Shown: positions 1 through 15,000, counted from the first letter of the stretch. The stretch: 64,000 bases of DNA from Limnoperna fortunei (GCA_944474755.1 OX104113.1:49863644-49927643), one strand, 5' to 3'. Numbers and translations are program-made. The notes: generated by a model not told the origin, from the letters alone.

Positions 1-13
1 AATTTATTCTTAC

Positions 14-97
14 CATACTGTAGAAAACTGGATCAAAGAATGACTCTAAGTGTGTCTTAAAATGTTTTTTTCCAATTCCTTTGGCAATATGTGGTAG
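14..97 (-). CDS. HEAT-repeat gene exon 15 (last in window)
   Basis: Residues 598-625: LPHIAKGIGKKHFKTHLESF then FDPVFYSM, 28 whole codons in phase 0. Acceptor TTTTTAG, donor ATG|GTAAGA. It is too short to show as a long ORF and was found by reading on from exon 14. Further exons must lie left of position 1. Confidence 0.8.
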
Positions 98-3000
98 CTA
101 AAAAATAACCGAAGACATTTACTGATGCAGTAATGACATGTTGTTAAATTGTTCATGGTATACATGAACATCTCCTGTCCTATACTATTTTTATAAGTTT
201 ATTTAAGCTATTTAACAATGTCTTTCCTTAGTAACCAGATTACAGTTATTATTATTTTTATATACACTACCTAAGAAAATAATTATTGCAAGCAAACCCA
301 TATGTGAATTAGAACATGGTCTTAAAATGAAGAGAAATATATATTCTAACAATGTTCCAATTCAAATTGAGTCCAACACCAAAAATCTATTTCTATTCTC
401 ATGCAAAGTATGATTAACAAATGTTATAAAGTTTCAAAGTAAGAGGACACTGTCAATTGCCCTATGCCTAAACAGCATGTCAAGAGCTTGCAATTGACAA
501 AAAATAAAAACTTCTAACTTTATTGACTAAACATTCCATTAAGTATGAAAACTAATGATACCTTAACCAAATTTTGTTGTTCTAGTTGACTTTTTTCAGT
601 TGAGCCAATGATGTCTGAATTGTTATTGTGTTGACAGAGGGCTCTATGCTCATTAGAAAACAATTGTATACCAAAAGAGGGTGAAAGATACCATATTTGA
701 ATTTAAAAAAAAACATTAACTTTTCTTAGTTTAGACTACATAACCATGTTGTAAGAAATGCATACACTTACATAAATAAAGTATTACCACACATATAGTC
801 AAAATAGAAAGTTATATTACCTGTTTACATAGAGTTTCTAATAACACAACATGTTGAGGGTAATGCTGGAAAGATACGGCTTTGGCAATGGCTGGTAAAG
901 TTTGAGCTACAAGTGGTGATAAATCTGGGTTGTTTGACAATTCAGCTGCCAAATGAATACACCTGCAACAGAGACAAAGTAAATCAGAAGATAATGACAT
1001 GTTCATCTGCAGTTCCTGGAATATGGGTCCCTATCCTAGATGTTAGAGAACTTTTGAAAAAAGCTTGTGCAATTCTGTTGCTTTCTGGACTAGAGCTGTC
1101 GTTTGCATCCTATGATATTAAAGCTAAAACAATACATTCATTCTGGCTAAAAAATATTTTGATTTTCAGAAACATAACAATACTTTGTTTTGTAAAAGTT
1201 CTAACAGCTTAGGTGTTATTAAAAGAAAAGTATTCAAGTTCGAAATAAATAAATTAATTAATGAGCATTTCAATACACATACAAAAATGTTGAATGAGAT
1301 TACTGTTTAAATCATTGGTAACAAATAAATCCCATTGTAACATGCTTGGGCATATGTATAATGTCTGGCTCTAGAATCGCTTCAGTTAATGAACTAGATA
1401 TTTTTTTAGTGTATAACAGATTTTGCTACATATATTGAAGAGCTGGTAAATGGTTACCATAGATTCTCAACAGCACAAATTCTAATCCTTTTCTGTAATG
1501 TCATTTCTTACATGACATTATGATGTCACTGCCAAGTTTATTTATGTCTATTAACATTTCAAATACTGTGGATTCATTATTATTCATACTAGTGTTTGTG
1601 GGCAGAATCGGACCACAAAATTCGGAAATAAACAAAAAAATTTTCCTTCTTGGTCAATGATAAAACCATGAAATTAAGTTTACTTGAAACATAACTTTCT
1701 TTTAAACCATGAAAATTGGTACCCTGGAAACTACATGAATACAAAGTAATAGCCATACCCATCTGTTAATTCCCAAGGTTCTGGTGGCTTTCTAAATTTA
1801 TGATCCATACATCCACCGCCTCGTCCCATTTTGGGTGCTAAAGAACCACAGGAATACATCTGGAAATAACAAAGTACACTTACTAAGCTTTAATGTTGTC
1901 TGTGCCTTTGTTTTTATTTACTTTATCCTATTATTGAGGGGCCTCAATGGCCGAGTGGTTAAGGTAGTCCGTCTACTATTGATCATGTGGTCTGTCAACA
2001 CAGAGATTGCCAGTTCTAGTCCCACTTCAGGCAGGGTGTACTCTACTCCAATCTTAATTGGCAAGGATTGCCAGTTTTCCTACCGATGATCGGGGGTTTT
2101 CTCCGGGTACTCCAGCAATAAAAACTGGATTCCATGATATAGCTGAAAAATTGCTGAAAGTGGCGTTAAAACAACATTCAAACAAAAATCCTATTATTGA
2201 AGTTTTCATCACAAACAAGAAAAGAAAATAACCGATTTAGCAATGAAAGAGAAAATCATTTAACTGAGACTAAAAATAAATAGATGAAGGTTTTAAAGCT
2301 CAAGATTCATTTCAAATGGTGGAGAAACACAGGATAGCAGTCAAAGGGTGGGGAAGGCACACAGGGTAGCAGTCAAAGGGTGGGGAAGGCACACAGGGTA
2401 GAGTCAAAGGGAGGGGAAGGCACACAGGGTAACAGTCAAAGGGTGGGGAAGGCACACAGGGTAGAGTCAAAGGGTGGGGAAGGCACACAGGGTAGCAGTC
2501 AAAGGGTGGGGAAGGCACACAGGGTAGAGTCAAAGGGAGGGGAAGGCACACAGGGTAACAGTCAAAGGGTGGGGAAGGCACACAGGGTAACAGTCAAAGG
2601 TTGGGGAAGGCACACAGGGTAGCAGTCAAAGGGTGGGGAAGGCACACAGGGTAGAGGTCAAAGGGTGGGGAAGGCACACAGGGTAGCAGTCAAAGGGTGG
2701 GGAAGGCACACAGGGTAACAGTCAAAGGTTGGGGAAGGCACACAGGGTAACAGTCAAAGGGTGGGGAAGGCACACAGGATAGCAGTCAAAGGGTGGGGAA
2801 GGCACACAGGGTAGAGTCAAAGGGAGGGGAAGGCACACAGGGTAGAGGTCAAAGGGTGGGGAAGGCACACAGGGTAGCAGTCAAAGGTTGGGGAAGGCAC
2901 ACAGGATAGCAGTCAAAGGGTGGGGAAGGCACACAGGGTAGAGTCAAAGGGAGGGGAAGGCACACAGGGTAGAGGTCAAAGGGTGGGGAAGGCACACAGG

Positions 3001-6000
3001 GTAGCAGTCAAAGGTTGGGGAAGGCACACAGGGTAACAGTCAAAGGGTGGGGAAGGCACACAGGGTAGCAGTCAAAGGGTGGGGAAGGCACACAGGGTAA
3101 CAGTCAAAGGGTGGGGAAGGCACACAGGGTAGAGGTCAAAGGTTGGGGAAGGCACACAGGGTAGAGGTCAAAGGGAGGGGAAGGCACACAGGGTAGAGGT
3201 CAAAGGGAGGGGAAGGCACACAGGGTAGAGGTCAAAGGGAGGGGAAGGCACACAGGATAGCAGTCAAAGGTTGGGGAAGGCACACAGGGTAGAGTCAAAG
3301 GGTGGGGAAGGCACACAGGGTAGCAGTCAAAGGGTGGGGAAGGCACACAGGGTAGCAGTCAAAGGGTGGGGAAGGCACACAGGGTAGAGTCAAAGGGTGG
3401 GGAAGACACACAGGAGAGCAGTCAAAGGGTGGGGAAGGCACACAGGATAGCAGTCAAAGGTTGGGGAAGGCACACAGGGTAGCAGTCAAAGGTTGGGGAA
3501 GGCACACAGAATAGCAGTCAAAGGGTGGGGAAGGCACACAGGGTAGAGTCAAAGGGTGGGGAAGACACACAGGAGAGCAGTCAAAGGGTGGGGAAGGCAC
3601 ACAGGATAGCAGTCAAAGGTTGGGGAAGGCACACAGGGTAGCAGTCAAAGGGTTGGGAAGGCACACAGGGTAGCAGTCAAAGGGTTGGGAAGGCACACAG
3701 GGTAGCAGTCAAAGGGTTGGGAAGGCACACAGGGTAACCGTCAAAGGTTGGGGAAGGCACACAGGATAGCAGTCAAAGGTTGGGGAAGGCACACAGAATA
3801 GCAGTCAAAGGGTGGGGAAGGCACACAGGGTAGAGTCAAAGGGTGGGGAAGGCACACAGGGTAGCAGTCAAAGGTTGGGGAAGGCACACAGAATAGCAGT
3901 CAAAGGGTGGGGAAGGCACACAGGGTAGAGTCAAAGGGTGGGGAAGGCACACAGGGTAGAGTCAAAGGGTGGGGAAGACACACAGGATAGCAGTCAAAGG
4001 GTGGGGAATGCACACAGGGTAGCAGTCAAAGGTTGGGGAAGGCACACAGGGTAGAGTCAAAGGGTGGGGAAGGCACACAGGGTAGAGGTCAAAGGGTGGG
4101 GAAGGCACACAGGATAGCAGTCAAAGGTTGGGGAAGGCACACAGGGTAGCAGTCAAAGGTTGGGGAAGGCACACAGGGTAGAGTCAAAGGGTGGGGAAGG
4201 CACACAGGGTAGCAGTCAAAGGGTGGGGAAGGCACACAGGATAGCAGTCAAAGAGTGGGCAAGGCACACAGGGTAGCAGTCAAAGGGTGGGGAAGGTACC
4301 CAGGATAGCAGTCAAAGAGTGGGCAAGGCACACAGGGTAGCAGTCAAAGGGTGGGGAAGGCACACAGGGTAGCAGTCAAAGGTTGGGGAAGGCACACAGG
4401 GTAGAGTCAAAGGGTGGGGAAGGCACACAGGGTAGAGGTCAAAGGGTGGGGAAGGAACACAGGGTAACAGTCAAAGGGTGTGGAAGGCACACAGGGTAGA
4501 GGTCAAAGGGAGGGGAAGGCACACAGGGTAGAGGTCAAAGGGAGGGGAAGGCACACAGGATAGCAGTCAAAGGGTGGGGAAGGCACACAGGATAGCAGTC
4601 AAAGGGTGGGGAAGGCACACAGGGTAGCAGTCAAAAGGTGGGGAAGGCACACATTGTAACAGTCAAAGGGTGTGGAAGGCACACAGGGTAACAGTCAAAG
4701 GGTGTGGAAGGCACACAGGGTAGAGGTCAAAGGGAGGGGAAGGCACACAGGGTAGAGGTCAAAGGTTGGGGAAGGCACACAGGATAGCAGTCAAAGGGTG
4801 GGGAAGGCACACAGGGTAGCAGTCAAAGGTTGGGGAGGGAACGCAGGGTAGCAGTCAAAGGGTGGGGAAGGCACACAGGGTAGCAGTCAAAGGGTGGGGA
4901 AGGCACACAGGGTAACAGTCAAAGGTTGGGGAGGGAACGCAGGGTAGCAGTCAAAGGGTGGGGAAGGCACACAGGGTAGCAGTCAAAGGGTGGGGAAGGC
5001 ACACAGGATAGCAGTCAAAGGTTGGGGAAGACACAAAGGGTAACAGTCAAAGGGTGGGGAAGGTACCCAAATAGAAGTTTTATCTGACCTGTGTCTACAC
5101 CCCCTTTGGACTAGGTAAAAATATAAATGCACCTGCAGCTGTAGTGTAGATGATGGACCAATAAATAAATGTGACGTATTAAAAAGAATATATTATTTCA
5201 CAAAATACCTGTTTATCTGTGTGTAAATCCATATCATTGTCTCTCAGTCTTTTAACAACACCATATGTTGCTGGACCTTTATCTAAACCACTATATTTCT
5301 CTGAAGATGCAGGTTGTTTTTCAACCCCTTCTAAACCTTCTTTAATTTTAGCCATTATTACTTCAATACTAGGTTGACCTTAAAATAAGAAATGTTTATT
5401 GTTTTACCAAATCAATATCAATTTCATATGAGTCCACAATTTACATACAGAAACCTGTCCAAAGGACCCTTCTGGTCATCATACAATATCCACTTTTCAG
5501 ATCACTACATGTCTATGGGTACCACTTTAAAATGTCTGAAGTGGTAGTCATTACAATTCCTACATTTTTAAACAAACCACATGAAGCTGCTAGTAGAATA
5601 TGTTCAAAAGTACTATGACTACAGTAAATACATAATTTACATATATATCTTTTAAAGTCATATATGACTTAGGTGGAATGCAATGATTTTTGTTCTATTT
5701 TACATGTAAATTTTATATGTTGGTCTTCCTCTCCAATAAAAACTTAACACCATGATATGAAAAACTGCTGACAAAGGTGTTAAATCCTATTCAAGCAAAC
5801 AATCAATGAAGTGAGCTGTTCATTTTGTTCCAATTGAAATTTTTGATGATGGCCATCCATAAATATGAATCATAAAAAAATTGTAAGATCCAATTTTGTA
5901 AGCTAGTAGCACATTTGTGTATCTACTTACCATAAGCCTGTACAACATTAGCTAATGCTAAAGCTGCTCCCTGTCTCACTGAAGCTATGTTGTCTTGTAA

Positions 6001-9000
6001 ATTGTTGAAAAATAATGGATATAATGCTGGCAAGGAGTTCCTACAAATATGACAGAGATGGTACAGTTATATATTCTGACTATTCCATTAAACAGTCTAT
6101 TGTAGGGGTAGGAAGGTTGGTACAATCATATATTCTGACTATTCAATTAAACAGTCTATTGTAGGGAAGGAAGGTTGGTACAGTTATATATTCTGGCTAT
6201 TCCATTAAACAGTCTATTGTAGGGGTAGGAAGGTTGGTACAATCATATATTCTGACTATTTAATTAAACAGTCTATTGTAGGGTAGGAAGGTTGGTACAG
6301 TTATATATTCTGGCTATTCCATTAAACAGTCTATTGTAGGGGTAGGAAGGTTGGTACAATCATATATTCTGACTGTTCCATTAAACAGTCTATTGTATGG
6401 GTAGGAAGGCAATATTATATTGTAGGTTATTGGTTTTTAATGAAAACAAGTACATTAGAAGCCAAAATATTGAAATTATCTTATTGTATGTCTGTTTTAA
6501 AACTTTTTGAGTACCCTCCCATATACAAGTACATATAACATTATTACCATCTTAAAAATATAATATTACCTGCAGCAATGTGTGTGGTGTATCTGTAAAA
6601 CTGTATTGTAAACCAGTTTCCGTTCAAGAGATTACTAAGATTAACGTCAAATCCTATTTATTTATGTGCTAAAAATATTTACAGGTAATTCTCCATGCTA
6701 ATTTGACAGTGACTAATACTTTTAAGAACATACCTGCCATGTTTGTCAAATACCCCCTCCAAAAAAATAATAAAATATGTAACATGGTTACAGTAATCAT
6801 TCGTAGAACCAAGTCCTGTATTCAAACCTTCAGTCCAATTTATAACACTGAGTCAGTTTAAGTTGAAGTCATCCATTAACTTACTTTGATTCTTCAGAAA
6901 AACATAAAACAAAGTTTCCACAAGCCACACATGCAGCTGCAAGAAACAACATATATTCTGAAAAGAATTGTCCAATAAATTTTTTTCTTACTTTTTTATG
7001 TTAATTGTATACAAGTATGGCCTTTAATGAAGGTAATATCCATAATTATTAAATCAACAAAGGGTTATTTCAAATATCTTTTGAGTCTTAATCATTTGGA
7101 TATTGCCCGAAGCAAATTAAAGGCCATAAATGTTTTATGAACTAATCTTGAACAAGTACAAGGGGACCGTGTAGTCATAACTGAGTAATCCTTTCAAATT
7201 TGGTGTGCTTTTGCATGTCCAACAAATAACTAGTCCTTTCCTCCTTTAAAATTGTGTGCGCTTTGGCAAGTCAAACAAATTACTATTTTGTCTTTGTGCA
7301 AATTCCCAGACAGTTATTTAACCCACATGCAGTTTTGGGCAAGAAAAACAGTTATTGCTCTTAATATCTAATTTATTTAAGTACTGGTTTCCAAAGTAAC
7401 GTATAATAATAATATATAACCCATTTTCCACATTGATATTTTATGAAAATATGTAAGTAGGAATATGCATAAACATATTTGCATCTATTGAGAATACTAT
7501 TAAGGCTATACTGCCTGGGGGTATGTTAGATATTTTATTTGTTTTTAGACTTATTGGTCTGCTATATTAGTTTGTGTATGGAAATATCAAGAAATGGTAT
7601 TATGTACATGCTAAACTACAATTCTGATGGTTTTGCACTTATCCACAACCGGCAGCCAACAATATCCACTCTGACTTATTTTGTAGAAAAAGGTGAACAT
7701 AAATGTTTGTTTATTTTTTTTTTAATAGATTGTTTCTGCATGTCTTATTATAAATCAAATGAAATACCATGTTAACTTAAAAGTTTGGACAGCAGAGACA
7801 AGCTAGAAGTTTACCCACTCTGTGCCACTGTGACTATGTGGACATAAGAACAAGCCACATGCACTTTAGTTTTAATCAGCTGTAGTTTTGTAAAACTGGA
7901 ACTGAAAAGTTATTTTATATAGGCATGTGAAAAATCTTTCTGAAAAATAAATAGATTTTACGCACATTAAATTCACATTATTAAGACAATAAATGTTACT
8001 ACAAATCACAGAATCCTATCCTATCCAAGATTGGAGGTACTATGCTTTTTCCTCTGGATGAAATAATATTGGTGAAAAAAAATGGCTGAAATTGGCATAG
8101 AACACCATACAATAAAACAAACAAAAAATCCAACCAAAAACTTACCATCTCTAACAGGCCAGCTGTCATCATTAAAACAAACAAGTAATGCTTCCAGAAG
8201 TCTGGGAATATGTGGTCTGACTGCAGTTCTGTCTATCTGTAAAATCAGACAAAATATTGTTTAGATGGAACTTGCATTAAAGAGAAACAATTGGTTAAAA
8301 AATATGAATAAAATAAAACCTTCAAGAGATGTATAGTTCAAGGAAACATACAATTATTTCTATTTTATCTTTCCATGGAGATGACATCATAAACTTGCTT
8401 GTAAGCCCTTATTTGTCCATTGTTGTTTGTTCATTATATGAATTGGACACATAGAGAAATTATTCACGTAACAGACTAATTAAGTAGAAATTTATTTGTA
8501 TGCAAATATTATACTGCATAATAATGTATGATAAAATAATGCTGCACTTTATTTCAGTTTCAAAGGCATATAATAACAAGTGTGGACACAGAAAAACGTC
8601 TTGTCTGCATTCAGCATCAGTAACGAAAATAAATTTTGTCATAAGCATTACGTAAATAGCATTAAATATCAGCAGCGGCCTGTATACAAAATATTGTCAC
8701 CATACCATGCATAGTTACAGGGGAACAGCCGTAACCCAAAAACTTTAACACCTACCAGACAGTCATGTACTAGTCATCAGCAACCTATACACCAAATATT
8801 GTCATCCTACCACGCGTAGTTACAGAGGAACTGTCGTAACCCAAAAACTTTAACGTAGTCACTGGACCATGAAATTGAGGTCAAGGTCAGGTGACACCTA
8901 CCAGACAGTCAAGTACTAGTCATCAGCAACCTATATACCAAATATTGTCATCCTACCATGCGTGGTTACAGAGGAACTGTCATAACCCAAAAAATTTAAC

Positions 9001-12000
9001 GTAGTCGCTGGACCGTGAAATTGAGGTCAAGGTCAGGTGACACCTACCAGACAGTCATGTACTAGCCATCAGCAACCTATACACCAAATATTGTCATCCT
9101 ACCATGCGTAATTACAGAGGAACTGTCATAACCCAAAAACTTTTACGTAGTCGCTGGACCGTGAAATTGAGGTCAAGGTCAGGTGACACCTACCAGACAG
9201 TCATGTACTAGTCATCAGCAACCTATACACCAAATATTGTCATCCTACCATGCGTAGTTACAGAGGAACTGTCGTAACCCAAAAACTTTAACGTAGTCGC
9301 TGGACCGTGAAATTGAGGTCAGATCAGGTGACACCTACCAGACAGTCATGTACTAGTCATCAGCCTGCGACGAAAGCCGCTGGAAGCGAGACATATGTAT
9401 GGGAATCCGGCGGCGGCGGTGGCAGTGACGGCGGCGTAAACACTTGACATCTTGCTTCATATATTTGTAAGCCCAAGCCCTAGGTCCATCAAATTTGGTC
9501 CAGAGGTAGCTTATGATGAGTACTTGCCAGTCAGTCACCTGTCACCTGACCTTGACCTCAATTTCACGGTCCAGCGACAACGTTAAAGTTTTTGGGTTAC
9601 GACAGTTCCTCTGTAACTAGGCATAGTAGGATGAAAATATTTGGTGTATAGGTTGCTGATGACTAGTACATGACTGTCTGGTAGGTGTCACCTGACCTTG
9701 ACCTCAATTTCACGGTCCAGCGACTACTTTAAAGTTTTTGGGTTATGACAGGTGACAGGTGACTGACTGGCAAGTACTCATCATAAGCTACCTCTGGACC
9801 AAATTTGATGGACCTAGGGCTTGGGCTTACAAAGATATGAAGCAAGATGTCAAGTGTTTACGCCGCCGCCGCCGGAGCCGGATTCCCATACATATGTCTC
9901 GCCTCCAGCGACTTTCGTCGCAGGCGAGACAATAAAACTAATATGTATTTTCAATTTGATGTTTTGATTTGTTACGTTTGATATGGAAAGTTGTTAGGTT
10001 TAGACTTTTTGGAAATTTCGAAATTTCATGGGATAACTCCTATGCCTTATTGTTCCAGTAAGTTTTATATCATGTAATATTATGGCCGAGTTGTTCTTTT
10101 GTCAGACTTATGATCTTTACAATTCAGCTGAGTAGTTGTACATATTAGTGTCAGAAAATAAGTAAAATAAAACAAGGATTTCCTCAAGTTTGAACTTTTA
10201 ATAATGCAAAATGATATTTTCCCAATACACTGCTTTAACGCACAAATTTTCCCAATTTGTGCAGTGGGGGGCCCATTTGAAAAAGTCTAAAATCATCCCT
10301 GTAATTTAACAATACAGGTGACAACATTAACAGGTTGATCCTATCTTTGCACATAATTTATCAGTACATGTGGCAACATTAACAGGTAAATCCTACCTTT
10401 GCACCTAATTCAACAATACAGGTGGCAACATTAACAGGTAAATCCTACCTTTGCACCTAATTCAACAATACAGGTGGCAACAATAACAGGCAAATACTAC
10501 CTTAGCTTCTAATTCAGCAATATAGGTGGCAACATTACCAAATTAATACTACTTAAGTGTCTACTTCATCAATACAAGTGGCAACATTAACAGGTCAATC
10601 TTACCTTAGCACCTAATTCAACAATACAGGTGGCAACATTAACAGGTCAATCTTACCTTAGCACCTAATTCAGCAATACAAGCACAGGCTGCCTCTCTTA
10701 CAGCATGGTTGTCAGCAGTGGTCGCTTCAATATAGTAGTCTACCTGAAATGATGATCTAAAACTAATGAAAAGTTTTTCCATTTTTTTATTATTTATATA
10801 TACACATACCATTTTGGCTGGACTAGTCTGCTAGATGTTTGCTTGGTTTCAACCACAGGCCAAAAAACACACCTTTTAAACAAGTGTGGACACAGAAAAA
10901 CGTCTCGCCTGCATTCCGCATCAGTAACGAAAATAAATTTCGTCATAAGCATTACGAAAATAGCATTAAATATCAGCAGCGGCCTGTATACAAAATATTG
11001 TCACCATACCATGCATAGTTACAGGGGAACAGCCGTAACCCAAAAACTTTAACGTAGTCACTGGACCGTGAAATTGAGGTCAAGGTCAGGTGGAACCTAC
11101 CAGACAGTCATGTACTATTAATCAGCAACCTATATACCAAATATTGTCATCCTACCATGCGTAGTTACAGAGGAACTATCGTAACCCAAAAACTTTAACG
11201 CAGTCGCTGGACTGTGAAATTGAGGTCAAGGTCAGGTGACACCTACCAGACAGTCATGTACTAGTCATCAGCAACCTATACACCAAATATTGTCATCCTA
11301 CCATGCGTAGTTACAGAGGAACTGTCGTAACCCCAAAACTTTAACGTAGTCGCTGGACCGTGAAATTGAGGTCAAGGTCAGGTGACACCTACCAGACAGT
11401 CATGTACTAGTCATCAGCAACCTATACACCTAATATTGTCATCCTACCATGCATAGTTACAGAGGAACTGTCGTAACCCCAAAACTTTAACATAGTCGCT
11501 GGACTGTGAAATTGAGGTCAAGGTCAGGTGACACCTACCAGACAGTCATGTACTAGTCATCAGCAACCTATACACCAAATATTGTCATCCTACCATGCAT
11601 AGTTACAGAGGAACTGTCGTAACCCAAAAACTTTAACGTAGTCGCTGGACCGTGAAATTGAGGTCAAGGTCAGGTGACACCTACCAGACAGTCATGTACT
11701 AGTCATCAGCAACCTATACACCAAATATTGTCATCCTACCATGCCTAGTTACAGAGGAACTGTTGTAACCCAAAAACTTTAACGTAGTCGCTGGACCGTG
11801 AAATTGAGGTCAAGGTCAGGTGACACCTACCAGACAGTCATGTACTAGTCATCAGCAACCTATACACCAAATATTGTCATCCTACCATGCGTAGTTACAG
11901 AGGAACTGTCGTAACCCAAAAACTTTAACGTAGTCGCTGGACCGTGAAATTGAGGTCAAGGTCAGGTGACACCTACCAGACAGTCATGTACTAGTCATCA

Positions 12001-15000
12001 GCAACCTATACACCAAATATTGTCATCCTACCATGCATAGTTACAGAGGAACTGTCGTAACCCAAAAACTTTAACGTAGTCACTGGACCATGAAATTGAG
12101 GTCAAGGTCAGGTGACAGGTGACTGACTGGCAAGTACTCATCATAAGCTACCTCTGGACCAAATTTGATGGACCTAGGGCTTGGGCTTACAAAGATATGA
12201 AGCAAGATGTCAAGTGTTTACGCCGCCGCCGCCGCCGCCGGATTCCCATACATATGTCTCGCCTCCAGCGACTTTCGTCGCAGGCGAGACAAAAATTACA
12301 AATAAAGAAAAATCTCTTTAAAGACCACAACATCAGCCTGGAGTGTGGCTTAAAGACAGGGGTGGCTGGTTGTGAATAATTTAATTTAATGAAACTGATA
12401 TGTGATGCAGCTTTTGGTGAGGGGATTCCTCCTGTAAGAGGCTCCATTTAAGAGGAGGATTACTGTGGCTGGTAAAAACATGATTTTTGTGCTTTTTTAT
12501 AATATCTTATCTATGGGTAAACTGATGTAAGATATTGTTCAGAAATAGTCTTTACACAGCAGATAACAAGTTAATATAAAAAATTAAAATACATTCTAGT
12601 TCAAATTACAAATCGAACAAATGCCCTAGAAGAATGCTGAAGGAATGTCAATAAAGTAAGCATCATTAAAGTTGTCAGAAACACATGGATCAGTCTTACC
12701 ACAGGATCTATGTATTTCTCCACCAGATGTCTCCCTTCTCCCTCTGTTGCTTGTCTCCATGTTTCTTGAGAATAGATTCTTACACCTTCTGCTACATAAT
12801 ATCTATAATAATGCAAAAATTCTTGAGTACAAAATTTGGTAACAAGTCAATGCATACAATGTATTATTAGAGTAACCCTCTTGTTCAAACTCCTGCTTAA
12901 TGCCCCTTTAGGCAATATCACTATTTACAGTTTTTATTGGGGGACAAAGCTACAGTACCTGGAGAAAACTGTTGTTAACTGGCAATCCTTGTCAATTAAG
13001 ATTGGAGCCAAGCAAATCCTGCCTTTATTGATACTTAAACACTCAACGTTAGTGTTGACAGACCATGTGTGTGATCAATAGTATAAAGGAACATGTTTTC
13101 TGAACGGACACCATGATTGAGGTCAAATGTGGGATATTAATAACAGGAACCACATAACTCTCTTAATTGTATGTGGTACAACAGAGTTTATTATTTTCTG
13201 GAGCTTTACCAGTACTAAGATAGCTGTATGATGTACACAGTTTTATAAAATTTAGTGGATGCTGGATAAAATGAAAAAAAACTAGCACAAAACAAGATAT
13301 GTAAAGAATTTTTCCTGAAATCAAATACCCTAGATAATAAGGTCAGTGCAAACCTGGGATACTACCACTAAGTGTATTAGATAGAAATATACATTTCATT
13401 CAAACCAATAAGATAGAAAAAAAAATGTTGTGAACACTCCCTCCCCATATCTATGTTTTTTAGGAATAAAACTTTCACAACCAGAGTTGCAGCTGATTAA
13501 CAATCCTGCCTGTCCCAGGGTTTAGTAATTAAGCAGGTCCGGCAAATGGAATCGTTGAGCAGGACTTAATGTCTGGCAGGTTTTTTTGACAACCTAGGGC
13601 AGACAAACATTTAATATCTGTCAATACTGACAGACTGAGTACCTTTCGTCCATAGAATCCTTTATTTTCTAATTATCATTGTATAAAATTGCTATTCAGG
13701 TATTTTTTTCCCCGTCTCTTTCGGGAACCATTTCATACCTAAAGGGCATTAGAAGATGAGTTTAAGTGACCTGTTATTTTTTACTCTCCCTAAATCCCAT
13801 GGTTCTTAGAAGATACTGGTATCTCTAGATGTAGTGGAACTGATACAGTAAGATTTCCATGTTTTGATTAAATATGTACTCTAAGAACACTGAAAATTGC
13901 AAAGATTTGTGTAATTAGCCCATTTTTCAAATGTTTTAAATGTTTGTTTATTACAAGGTAACCTAAATTTACCTACAATGAACAATGACCAAAAAGTACA
14001 GTACATGGGGACTTAATGGTCAATTGATGAAAAAACACTTTTAAACTGGTTTGAGACTTGAAGTTTTTTCTAAAGATATTTTATTTTAATCATTTTCTTT
14101 CATAAATATATAAAATGCAATTGAAATAATAGATAACTAGGTATTTATGATAATTTTTGTATATGTGTGTCCCTACTTTCAAGGAACAGTTTGATTTCAG
14201 CACAGCTTTGTGCAAGTGGAAATGTGCTGAACAGAAGAATTATTTCTGGGTTTATTGAAAATTAATGTGTTTATTTTCTTTGGACATTTTCTCCCAGATA
14301 AACATGGCATGTTCATAAACTGTTAGGAATATTATGCTGTATACAATAACATGTATTATGTTTATGTCTACATGTATATCAAAACAAATATTTTTTATCA
14401 TGAAAAATCAAAAACAATTTAAAGTAAATAATTAAAAAAAGTTGATAGGACAAGCAAAACTGTCTACCTTGCAGACGAAATTGTCTGTCAGAATAAAAAA
14501 AATTATCTGAATCTCTGACAACATCTTCAATACAATATTCACAGATTATAATGAAATGTATTTGCATTCATAATATACCTGTTGAGACACATTCTTGGTA
14601 TAAGTATGCTGTAAAACTGATCTTTTGCCTCCTCTGATGGTAGACTGTGTAAAAACTTTCTAGTCGCAACTGACGCAGCAAGTCTGACCTGAAACAATAC
14701 AATAACTTATTCAAAAAAAAAACCAAATCTAATTATGCCATAATTTATTTACTAATGCAGCAAGTGTGACCTAAAACAATACTTGTATACTATTGGTGTT
14801 TTTGGACAAATTTCTGCAATTCTGGTCAATCAACAATTTAAAAAAAAAAGGCTAGAAAAACGGCTAGAAAAACAACAGCAGACTTTTTTCTGATATATAT
14901 TTTTTAAATGATTAATTGAAAATTTGTTTCCCCAAAGCTTTACAAAAAATTCTAATCAAAAGAACTATTTTGTCTTTGGCCAGTGAAAGGACTTAACTGC

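Noticed and set aside
2312..2622. Overlapping open frames in both strands of the minisatellite
   Set aside because: They are repeat read-through with a 30-32-bp period; variant joints break the frame and there is no gene context.
2327..5066. CRISPR-like appearance of the 32-bp repeats
   Set aside because: There are no unique spacers; the units are contiguous, and the window is eukaryotic.
12119..12447. Arginine-rich open frames on both strands
   Set aside because: They come from the CGCCGC tract of the Helentron-like 3' end; similar frames occur at every copy (9353, 24437, 56819).
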